A DNA stretch of 8,090 nt from Lachnoclostridium sp. UBA1434 (GTDB lineage: Bacteria; Bacillota; Clostridia; Lachnospirales; Lachnospiraceae): assembly GCA_002329645.1 (NCBI GenBank), contig DCTS01000031.1, positions 155-8,244 on the forward strand. Reading direction: 5' to 3'. The notes beneath the pieces were generated by a model. It was not told where the DNA came from, searched no databases, and worked only from the letters and a program-made list of their open reading frames with translations. A program made the translations under genes and the position numbers. Every line of letters begins with the position of its first letter. The first letter of the stretch is position 1. Below, piece after piece: positions 1 through 5,207 of this stretch.

Positions 1-1024
1 CAGCTACATAGACTTTCACACATTGATAATCCTGTTTAGTCTAATGCTCATTATGGCCGGATTGCGGAAACTGGGCATATTTTCTATGATAGGGAGCCGG
101 ATGCTTAAAAGGACGAGCAATGTTCGAAGCCTGTCAATAGTCCTGGTGTTATTATGTTTTGTATTCAGTATGGTGATTACCAATGATGTGGCACTGATAA
201 CCTTTGTACCATTTACCATTGACGTTCTTGTGATGGCCGGTCTGGAGAACAATCTGATTCGGATTATTGTGTTGCAGACCATTGCCGGCAATTTGGGCAG
301 CATGCTTACACCGATAGGCAATCCGCAGAATTTATATCTGTTTTCCCTAAGCCAAATGAGTCTGGGTAATTTTATTTTATTGATGCTGCCTTACACTTTA
401 CTTTCCTTAATCGGCCTATTAGCTGCTTGTTTCATACTGGTAAAAAGGACTGCTGTTGTCGTGAAGGTGCAGCCACAGGGTTCTCTTACAGCAAGGGGAA
501 AAGGGAAATCTCTTATTTATCTCTTGTTATTCCTGCTTGCCTTGACAAGCGTAACACATATGATATCGGTCTATATCGCAGGAGCAGTGATTTTAGCGGT
601 GGTAACTCTCATAGACTGTAAGACACTGCGCAAACCGGATTATGCTTTATTACTTACTTTTATTTTCCTGTTTGTATTTATAGGCAATATGAAGCGTATT
701 CCGGAGCTTAATCATTGGCTTTATAATGTTATAAACGGAAATGAATTGCTTACATCAGTATTGGCCAGCCAGGTCATAAGCAACGTTCCTGCGGCCATCC
801 TCCTTTCCGGATTCACGGATAATATGCCGGTACTGGTTATAGGCACAAACTTAGGCGGACTGGGGACAATAATTGCCTCGATGGCAAGTCTTATTTCTTT
901 TAAATATTACGGTAAAACAGAAGGGAAGAGAAACACAGCTTATCTTGGAGTATTTACCCTGCTCAATCTAATATTCCTGTCCATGCTGCTGCTTTTGTAT
1001 TGCAGTATTAGCTCTGCGGGATAA
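1..1024 (+). CDS. SLC13/ArsB-type anion permease, 5'-truncated by window edge
   Basis: Integral membrane carrier of the ion transporter superfamily that holds SLC13/DASS, CitMHS, ArsB and NhaD, probably importing or exporting a di/tricarboxylate or inorganic anion; the substrate cannot be told from sequence. The reading frame is open from base 2 (S-Y-I-D-F-H-T-L...), so the true start lies upstream and the TTG at 23 is only an internal codon. Nearly the whole product is hydrophobic segments. Two family hallmarks of the inverted-repeat fold are visible: ITNDVALITFVPF (from about 176) with GNLGSMLTPIGNPQNLY (from about 290) in the first half, and SNVPAAILLSGF (from about 779) with GTNLGGLGTIIASMASLISFKYY in the second half. 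A charged linker (KRTAVVVKVQ...ARGKGK, around 440-510) separates the halves. The gene ends in TAA at 1022-1024 with no clear terminator; a tandem repeat array begins 42 bp later. Family assignment is firm, substrate unknown. Confidence 0.87.
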   Translation, partial: SYIDFHTLIILFSLMLIMAGLRKLGIFSMIGSRMLKRTSNVRSLSIVLVLLCFVFSMVITNDVALITFVPFTIDVLVMAGLENNLIRIIVLQTIAGNLGSMLTPIGNPQNLYLFSLSQMSLGNFILLMLPYTLLSLIGLLAACFILVKRTAVVVKVQPQGSLTARGKGKSLIYLLLFLLALTSVTHMISVYIAGAVILAVVTLIDCKTLRKPDYALLLTFIFLFVFIGNMKRIPELNHWLYNVINGNELLTSVLASQVISNVPAAILLSGFTDNMPVLVIGTNLGGLGTIIASMASLISFKYYGKTEGKRNTAYLGVFTLLNLIFLSMLLLLYCSISSAG

Positions 1025-1066
1025 AGTAATGTTATTTACAAGGAATTGAAGTTGATACAGCTTTTT

Positions 1067-1259
1067 GCAGAAGAGGCATTATGCCATAGCAGAAGAGGCA
1101 TTATGCCATAGCAGAAGAGGCATTATGCCATAGCAGAAGAAGTATTATGCCATAGCAGAGAGGCATTATGCCATAGCAGAGAGGCATTATGCCATAACAG
1201 AAGAGGTATTATGCCATAGCAGAAGAGGTATTATGCCATAGAAGAGGTATTATTACATA
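1067..1259. repeat. Tandem array of nine 21-22 bp repeats
   Basis: Units start at 1067, 1089, 1111, 1133, 1155, 1176, 1197, 1219 and 1241. The consensus is GCAGAAGAGG followed by CATTATGCCATA. Units 1-3 are identical; units 5 and 6 are identical and one base shorter (21 bp); units 7 and 8 share a C-to-T change (GGTATTATGCC); unit 4 has AAGTATTATGCC; unit 9 is shortened and diverged. Each typical unit contains the dyad GGCAT-T-ATGCC and an overlapping TATG-C-CATA. There are no unique spacers, so this is not a CRISPR array, and the period is not a multiple of three with a stop in every unit, so it is not a coding repeat. It lies between the stop of the permease and the ribosome binding site of the next gene. 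Blocks of identical units point to growth by slippage or unequal recombination. Function unknown. Confidence 0.95.
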
Positions 1260-1276
1260 GGAGAAGATAGCTCAAA

Positions 1277-1290
1277 AAGGAGGCTTTATA
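1277..1290 (+). promoter_or_regulatory. Strong ribosome binding site followed by ATA in place of a normal start
   Basis: AAGGAGG at 1277-1283 is a near-perfect Shine-Dalgarno sequence. The first in-frame codon after it that could serve as a start is ATA at 1288-1290, four bases after the last G. There is no ATG, GTG or TTG in the frame between the stop at 1258-1260 and the TTG at 1339. The SD sequence therefore argues that translation begins near 1288 with a non-canonical codon, or that the start codon was lost by a single base change. Confidence 0.6.
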
Positions 1291-2040
1291 GGGGATTTAT
1301 TCATCAACATTACAGAGGAAAATATAGCTGACGAGCATTTGTGCTGCATTATAAGAAGCAAGAAGCCTCATCCGGGTGTAGAGGCAAAAAGAGCATGGCT
1401 TGAAGACAGATTAAAGGAAGGTCATGTATTCAGAAAGCTGAATGCCAGGGGCTGCTGCTTTATCGAGTACGCACCTCTTGAAAAAGCATGGGTACCGATT
1501 ATTGGAGACGGGTATTATTATATCTATTGCCTTTGGGTAGACGGAGAATTTAAAGGCAAAGGATACGGGAAAGCATTGATGGAGTACTGTATAGAAGATG
1601 CCAAATCAAAAGGGAGGTCAGGGATTTGCATGCTTGGTTCCGGGAAGCAGAAGAACTGGCTTTCCAATCAATCCTTTGCAAAAAAATATGGCTTTATGGT
1701 CGTCGATTCAACAGAAGATGGCTATGAGCTCTTGGCGCTTTCTTTCGATGGCTCGACTCCGCAGTTTACAGAGACGGCCAGGAAACAGACGATTGACAGC
1801 CAGGAGCTCACAATCTATTACAGCATGCAGTGCCCGTTTATTTCACAGAGGATTGAAGAAATACATAAATTCTGCGAAGAGAGCAATGCAGAGGTATCAA
1901 TTATTCCTGTCGACAGCTTAAAGAAAGCAAAGGAACTGCCATGCGTCTTTAATAACTGGGGCGCTTTCTATAAAGGCAAATTTGAGACTGTTAATCTGTT
2001 GGATGTCGGTTCTGTTAAGAAGATCCTGAATAACAATTAA
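1288..2040 (+). CDS. GNAT N-acetyltransferase with C-terminal YoaP-like domain
   Basis: Predicted cytosolic acetyl-CoA-dependent N-acetyltransferase fused to a YoaP-type domain; the substrate of the family is not known to me. Read from 1288 the product is 250 residues, the usual size of the family. The N-terminal part (NITEENIADEHLCC, residues 7-20; EGHVFRKLNARGCCFIEY, about 44-61; EKAWVP, 65-70) is characteristic of these proteins. The acetyl-CoA loop is FKGKGYGKAL (88-97, R/Q-x-x-G-x-G/A type). The C-terminal domain starts near residue 172 with YYSMQCPF, carrying a conserved-looking Cys182 in a thioredoxin-like setting, and ends in FYKGKFETVNLLDVGSVKKILNNN. The start is uncertain: the conserved N-terminus needs translation from about 1288, where the codon is ATA after a strong AAGGAGG; the nearest canonical start, TTG at 1339, has no ribosome binding site and would delete 17 conserved residues. 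The last 33 bases are tandemly repeated downstream. It may be a live gene with a rare start or a recently silenced one. Confidence 0.82.
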   Translation: MGDLFINITEENIADEHLCCIIRSKKPHPGVEAKRAWLEDRLKEGHVFRKLNARGCCFIEYAPLEKAWVPIIGDGYYYIYCLWVDGEFKGKGYGKALMEYCIEDAKSKGRSGICMLGSGKQKNWLSNQSFAKKYGFMVVDSTEDGYELLALSFDGSTPQFTETARKQTIDSQELTIYYSMQCPFISQRIEEIHKFCEESNAEVSIIPVDSLKKAKELPCVFNNWGAFYKGKFETVNLLDVGSVKKILNNN

Positions 2041-2106
2041 GGTTCTGCAAAGAGGATCCTGAATTATATTTAAGGCTCCATTAAGAAGATCCTGAATAAC
2101 AATTAA
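2008..2106 (+). repeat. Three in-frame 33-bp tandem copies of the gene's tail including its stop codon
   Basis: Copy 1 (2008-2040) is the last ten codons plus TAA of the acetyltransferase gene (GSVKKILNNN, stop). Copy 2 (2041-2073) reads GSAKRILNYI, stop; copy 3 (2074-2106) reads GSIKKILNNN, stop. All three are exactly 33 bp and stay in the same frame, so each copy adds another in-frame TAA. Copies 1 and 3 differ at only three bases: GGT/GGC and TCT/TCC are silent and GTT/ATT is Val/Ile. The core AAGATCCTGAAT-type segment is shared by all. This is a real tandem duplication, not chance similarity. Confidence 0.93.
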
Positions 2107-2159
2107 CCGACTGTCTCAGACCTATGCGATGCTCTGCGCAGATAACACCTGCACTTTAC

Positions 2160-2819
2160 CTAAAAATCCCGCCTTGAATATAGTTTGACAGAAACCATAT
2201 ATGAGAGGAATAGAAGAATAGTAGCCAAAACAACTGTACAACCACTCACCAGCAGCAGATTCTTTGAGGCAAATACGATGAAATCAAGTATAAATGTTGA
2301 ATCCCCGAATGAAATTACTGTGTATACTGAAAAAATCACTGCAAAAAAACTCGTGGGCAAATAAAAGCCCCAGAACTTACCCTTTTGATATCCCAGCCTG
2401 AATAATATCGGAAACATAGAAAGGTTAAGAATAGTATATATAAGGTAACCCAAGGATATAAGAACTATATACCCCTCTATTCCGATATACCATTTTGAAA
2501 TCGAGATCCTGTTGACAAGCGGCATGATAAGAACGCCCAGGGATATACCGCATAAAAGCATTATTAGGGATAGCATATATCTTCCGGCAACTATTGATTT
2601 TCTTTGCACAGGTAAAGTCAAATACAGTTTATTAAGTTCCCCCTTTTCTTCAACAGCAAAAGGATTAATTGAGAAACTTAAAAACAGGATTGCGCTTACA
2701 GGAATTACTGTCAATGGCATTGAAAGTCCAATAATAAAAATGAAGACAGGCATCAGCGGCAGCCTTTTTTGGTAAACTTTTATTGCGCGCCAGTCAAGGG
2801 CAATTATCTTTCCAATCAT
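2160..2819 (-). CDS. ABC-2 type transporter permease
   Basis: Membrane subunit of an ABC exporter-like complex, partner of the ATPase encoded just upstream in the operon. The 219-residue product has about six hydrophobic segments. It carries the stretch NPFAVEEKGELNKLYLTLPVQRKSIVAGRYMLSL (about residues 52-85), typical of the ABC2_membrane_5 family (PF13346) found with YtrA-type regulators. The ATG at 2817-2819 follows the stop of the ATPase gene by two bases, and its ribosome binding site (AAAGGAG) lies inside the last codons of that gene, so the two are probably translationally coupled. The 53 bp between its stop and the last tail repeat of the convergent gene show no clear hairpin plus T-run. 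The substrate is unknown; a role in envelope stress or peptide-antibiotic resistance is inferred only from relatives such as the B. subtilis ytr operon. Confidence 0.88.
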   Translation of the reverse strand: MIGKIIALDWRAIKVYQKRLPLMPVFIFIIGLSMPLTVIPVSAILFLSFSINPFAVEEKGELNKLYLTLPVQRKSIVAGRYMLSLIMLLCGISLGVLIMPLVNRISISKWYIGIEGYIVLISLGYLIYTILNLSMFPILFRLGYQKGKFWGFYLPTSFFAVIFSVYTVISFGDSTFILDFIVFASKNLLLVSGCTVVLATILLFLSYMVSVKLYSRRDF

Positions 2820-2821
2820 AA

Positions 2822-3670
2822 CTACGCTCCTTTTCTGTTCATATAAACCATGATATCATCTAATGATACTGTTTCAGTGATTACGCCCGACGGGAAACCT
2901 CCGATATCAGAAACCTCAATCATACCCTCAAAGCCTCCGATATGCTCTCTTAGCCCGATAATGCTTTCGCGCTTTGATGACGGCAGTTCATCGTGACCAC
3001 CTCTTACCAGGCAATATTTATCAATCAGGTCATCCTTGAGCCCACTGTACAGGATTCGGCCATTGTATATATAGATAATGTAATCTGCAACTTTTTCAAG
3101 ATCGCTTGTAATGTGGGTAGAAAAGAATACGCTTTTATTCTCTTCGATCATGTAATCCCGAAGAATATCGAGAATCTCATTGCGCATTACAGGATCAAGC
3201 CCGGAGGTTGGTTCATCAAGCAGCAGCAGTTTAGCGTCATGAGATAATGTAACCGCCAGTCCGAGCTTCGTTCTCATACCACGGGACATCGTTTTGAATT
3301 TTTGCCTCGGGCTAAGTGAGAATCTTTGAAGATACTGATGAAACGTCTTACTGTCCCACCTACTATAAAATGGACTTATTGCCTTTTCAATATCTATGGG
3401 TGTCCAATCCTCCTGAAAATATGACTGGTCCAAAAGTACCCCTAAATCCTCTTTTATGGCAACATCTTCACTGGATTTATCCATTACTTTAATTTGGCCG
3501 CTATCCTTTAAGGCCATGCCCAGTATAAGATTCAACGTTGTCGTCTTACCGGCTCCGTTTTGACCGATAAATCCGCAGATATAACCTTCGGGCACCGTAA
3601 AGCTAATGTTATCCAACAAAAAGTTTTTATACCTTTTTGAGAGATTATTTACTTCAATCACGTTTTTCAT
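2822..3670 (-). CDS. ABC transporter ATP-binding protein (YtrB/BcrA-like)
   Basis: Nucleotide-binding subunit that powers the adjacent permease by ATP hydrolysis at the inner face of the membrane. The 282-residue product has all the standard motifs: Walker A GQNGAGKTT (residues 36-44), Q-loop around Gln82 (LLDQSYF), a degenerate signature MSRGMRTK (128-135) in place of LSGGQ, Walker B LLLLDEP (148-154, Asp152 and Glu153), D-loop SGLD (156-159) and H-loop FFSTHI (His186). The C-terminal extension after about residue 215 is usual for exporters of this class. The frame is open further upstream, but the ATG at 3668-3670 is chosen because GGAGGAG lies about nine bases before it and MKNVIEVNNLSKRY is the normal N-terminus. 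Its start overlaps the end of the GntR gene by 17 bp, indicating one transcript. Confidence 0.93.
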   Translation of the reverse strand: MKNVIEVNNLSKRYKNFLLDNISFTVPEGYICGFIGQNGAGKTTTLNLILGMALKDSGQIKVMDKSSEDVAIKEDLGVLLDQSYFQEDWTPIDIEKAISPFYSRWDSKTFHQYLQRFSLSPRQKFKTMSRGMRTKLGLAVTLSHDAKLLLLDEPTSGLDPVMRNEILDILRDYMIEENKSVFFSTHITSDLEKVADYIIYIYNGRILYSGLKDDLIDKYCLVRGGHDELPSSKRESIIGLREHIGGFEGMIEVSDIGGFPSGVITETVSLDDIMVYMNRKGA

Positions 3671-4043
3671 TATATGTCTCCTCCATTTCATCCAATAATT
3701 CATGAAGCTTGGACATAGTCAATCCTGCCATTTTACTTTTTCGAATAGCGGTGCTTAATGCGGCTTTTGTCTCTTTTAAGTATTGATTTTTCATAAAATC
3801 ACCATTGATTTTTTTAACATAGCACCCTTTACCCGGTACGGTTTGCAAGAAGCCTTCAAGCTCCAAATCGTTATATGCCCGTGTAGTCGATATAACGCTG
3901 ACCTGCAAGTCACGGGCGAGTTGCCGAATAGAGGGCAATAATTCACCTTCAGGCAGTTCTCCTGATAAAACAGATGCCTTAATTTGCTCTTTTATTTGCT
4001 CGTATATTGGGATACTTGACTGTTGCGACAAAACTATACGCAT
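3654..4043 (-). CDS. GntR-family transcriptional regulator, YtrA subfamily
   Basis: Short DNA-binding repressor that probably controls its own operon. The 129-residue product has an N-terminal winged helix (SIPIYEQIKEQIKASVLSGEL from residue 10; the recognition part LPSIRQLARDLQVSVISTTRAYNDLELEGFL at about 36-66; the wing TVPGKGCYV at 68-76). It has only a short helical C-terminal tail of about 50 residues, the mark of the YtrA subfamily, with no FadR/HutC-type ligand domain. The start at 4041-4043 is preferred over the in-frame ATG at 4079 because GGAGAAGG precedes it and MRIVLSQQSSIPIYEQI is the family's usual beginning; the longer version would also run into the operator. It is the first gene of a three-gene operon with the ABC ATPase and permease. 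The perfect inverted repeat at 4080-4106 is its likely binding site. Confidence 0.92.
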   Translation of the reverse strand: MRIVLSQQSSIPIYEQIKEQIKASVLSGELPEGELLPSIRQLARDLQVSVISTTRAYNDLELEGFLQTVPGKGCYVKKINGDFMKNQYLKETKAALSTAIRKSKMAGLTMSKLHELLDEMEETYNEKRD

Positions 4044-4079
4044 ATATCCTTCTCCTATTCTTGCTGTCACACAGTACAT

Positions 4080-4106
4080 AACCGTATATATATAGTATAT
4101 ACGGTT
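4080..4106. promoter_or_regulatory. Probable GntR operator: 11+11 bp perfect inverted repeat
   Basis: AACCGTATATA (4080-4090), spacer TATAG, TATATACGGTT (4096-4106): arms are perfectly complementary. It lies 37 bp upstream of the regulator's start codon and covers the -10 element of the promoter on the minus strand. A long symmetric site in front of a YtrA-type regulator gene fits autorepression by steric block of RNA polymerase. Confidence 0.85.
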
Positions 4107-4122
4107 GTGCTTATTATGTCAA
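4094..4122 (-). promoter_or_regulatory. Promoter of the GntR-ABC operon
   Basis: On the minus strand TTGACA (complement of 4117-4122) is followed after exactly 17 bases by TATACT (complement of 4094-4099). This is a near-consensus sigma-A type promoter. Transcription would start near 4087, giving a leader of roughly 45 bases. The -10 is inside the inverted-repeat operator, so repressor and polymerase would compete. Confidence 0.8.
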
Positions 4123-4149
4123 TAGGTGAAAATATTTTTTTATAACAAT

Positions 4150-4191
4150 AATTCCAGTCAAGAGAAGCTAATCTCATGGCTGGAATTTTTT
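4150..4191 (+). terminator. Intrinsic-terminator-like hairpin in a divergent intergenic region
   Basis: ATTCCAGTCA-A-GAGA (4151-4165) pairs with TCTC-A-TGGCTGGAAT (4172-4186) around the loop AGCTAA, with one A-A mismatch and one T-G wobble, and is followed by T's to 4191. The T-run places it on the plus strand. No plus-strand gene ends upstream of it: the preceding DNA is the minus-strand operon promoter. It may end a short unannotated transcript, block antisense transcription, or act as an attenuator if transcription of the hydrolase gene begins further upstream than predicted. Confidence 0.75.
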
Positions 4192-4193
4192 AC

Positions 4194-4223
4194 TTGTTAT
4201 TATATATGCTAATGCCTTATAAT
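4194..4223 (+). promoter_or_regulatory. Putative promoter of the alpha/beta hydrolase gene
   Basis: TTGTTA (4194-4199), 18-base spacer, TATAAT (4218-4223). The -10 is a perfect match, the -35 is moderate. It sits just downstream of the terminator-like hairpin and would give a 5' leader of about 80 bases before the ATG at 4313. That leader contains AGCG-C-CGCT (about 4269-4277) and a TTAGC that could pair with GCTAA next to the ribosome binding site. Confidence 0.6.
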
Positions 4224-4312
4224 TTATCTAAACATTAAGAGGTAGTACTATCAATAAATAAGTACATTAGCGCCGCTTATTATATATGTGCTGCTAAGGA
4301 GGAATAAGCATC

Positions 4313-5038
4313 ATGATTTATCATGAGTACGGTAAAGAGCATAATGATATAATATTTTTTTTACATGGGGCAAGTATGGTTCATACCTTTAGACGGCAAT
4401 ATGAACTGGCAGACAGATATCATCTCTATGTACCTCATATTGCGGGATTTGGAGATCATACGGATGTGACCTTTGAAGCCAGAGCTGCAATCACAGAGCT
4501 TGCCGAATTTATCAGGGGACTGGACAAAAAGGTATTCCTTGTGGGATTCTCACTGGGAGCCCAGCTTGCATTTGCGCTTGTGTCAGATTATCCTGAGCTC
4601 TTCAACGGGGCAATTATAGCCAGTCCATGGTTAATTAAAGAAGAGTCCATACTTGCGAAAGTAATGAATGTTAACCTGAAGAATCTTAAAGGCATGCATA
4701 ACAGGAGATTATGCAGCTTTGTCGCAATATTAAATGGTTTGACAAATAAAAAACTCAGAAAAGAGTTCGTAGAGCAGAATCAGCATGTATCTGAGGCGAC
4801 AATCAGAAATGTTGTGGATAATGGTATTACCATTGACAAATATCCGGGATTTAAAAGTGCGGATTTCCCGGTTCTTGCCCTTGCAGGAGGCAGGGAGTAT
4901 GCGGCGGTTACTGATAGCGTAAAGAAGCTGGAAGAGATAAATTCTAACTGCAGAGCGGAAGTATGGGAAGGGGCAAAGCATAACATTCCCTGGGCATATG
5001 CCGAAAGGTTTAATGAAACCATAGTGAAAATGTGCTAA
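4313..5038 (+). CDS. Alpha/beta-fold hydrolase
   Basis: Predicted cytosolic esterase, lipase or thioesterase-like enzyme of the alpha/beta hydrolase superfamily; no signal peptide. In the 241-residue product the oxyanion-hole region is FLHGAS (residues 16-21), the nucleophile elbow is GFSLG with Ser80, and the catalytic His is His223 in GAKHNIPW. The acid is probably Glu195 (AGGREY) or a nearby Asp, after the strand FPVLALAG. A helical cap region lies between about 105 and 180. The start is supported by AAGGAGG at 4296-4302, ten bases before the ATG. It stands alone between a divergent operon and sfsA, with its own promoter, and its 3' end merges into short tandem repeats. The substrate is not predictable from this sequence; catalytic competence looks intact. 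Confidence 0.88.
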   Translation: MIYHEYGKEHNDIIFFLHGASMVHTFRRQYELADRYHLYVPHIAGFGDHTDVTFEARAAITELAEFIRGLDKKVFLVGFSLGAQLAFALVSDYPELFNGAIIASPWLIKEESILAKVMNVNLKNLKGMHNRRLCSFVAILNGLTNKKLRKEFVEQNQHVSEATIRNVVDNGITIDKYPGFKSADFPVLALAGGREYAAVTDSVKKLEEINSNCRAEVWEGAKHNIPWAYAERFNETIVKMC

Positions 5039-5089
5039 GGTGAAGTTGAAAATGCGGTGAAGCAAAAATGCGGTGAAGTTGTACATACG
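5024..5089 (+). repeat. Short degenerate 16-17 bp tandem repeats at the end of the hydrolase gene
   Basis: Two close units, GTGAAGTTGAAAATGCG (5040-5056) and GTGAAGCAAAAATGCG (5057-5072), are followed by a diverged one, GTGAAGTTGTACATACG (5073-5089). A weaker related stretch, GTGAAAATGTGCTAAG (5024-5039), includes the gene's final codons and its TAA stop. They lie directly after the stop codon in otherwise non-coding DNA. Confidence 0.65.
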
Positions 5090-5174
5090 GACAAGCACCA
5101 TCATAGATGATCAGATACGCACTTAAAAATGTTATGTGAGATACTTGTAACGAAGAAAGTTCGGAGAGTGGAAT

Positions 5175-5207
5175 ATGATAATTTTTATTTCCGTGAAACA
5201 TATATGA
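5175..5207 (+). CDS. Possible 10-residue leader ORF overlapping the sfsA start (ATGA)
   Basis: ATG at 5175, product MIIFISVKHI, stop TGA at 5205-5207. It has a reasonable ribosome binding site, GGAGAG at 5163-5168, six bases upstream, whereas sfsA itself has only a poor one. Its stop overlaps the sfsA ATG (5204-5206) in the classic ATGA arrangement, which would let a terminating ribosome restart on sfsA. It is too short for any sequence-family test, so the call rests on spacing and overlap alone. The alternative is that the GGAGAG serves an N-terminally longer sfsA. Confidence 0.4.
   Translation: MIIFISVKHI

Noticed and set aside
1067..1259. CRISPR array
   Set aside because: The units abut with no unique spacers and are only 21-22 bp, so it is a simple tandem repeat.
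2107..2159. Bidirectional terminator between the convergent genes
   Set aside because: Small stems such as GCAGGT/ATCTGC can be drawn, but none is followed by a T-run in either direction.
3671..3703. Longer start for the ABC ATPase
   Set aside because: The added residues lie inside the GntR coding end and precede the strong GGAGGAG that serves the ATG at 3670.
4044..4079. Longer GntR start at the ATG of 4079
   Set aside because: It would place the start codon against the operator and before the predicted SD; the ATG at 4043 has GGAGAAGG in front and gives the usual family length.
5129..5203. Longer sfsA start at ATG 5129
   Set aside because: The extra 25 residues do not resemble the family's N-terminus and no good ribosome binding site precedes 5129; MKYKNITHARFIERKNRF fits the family start.
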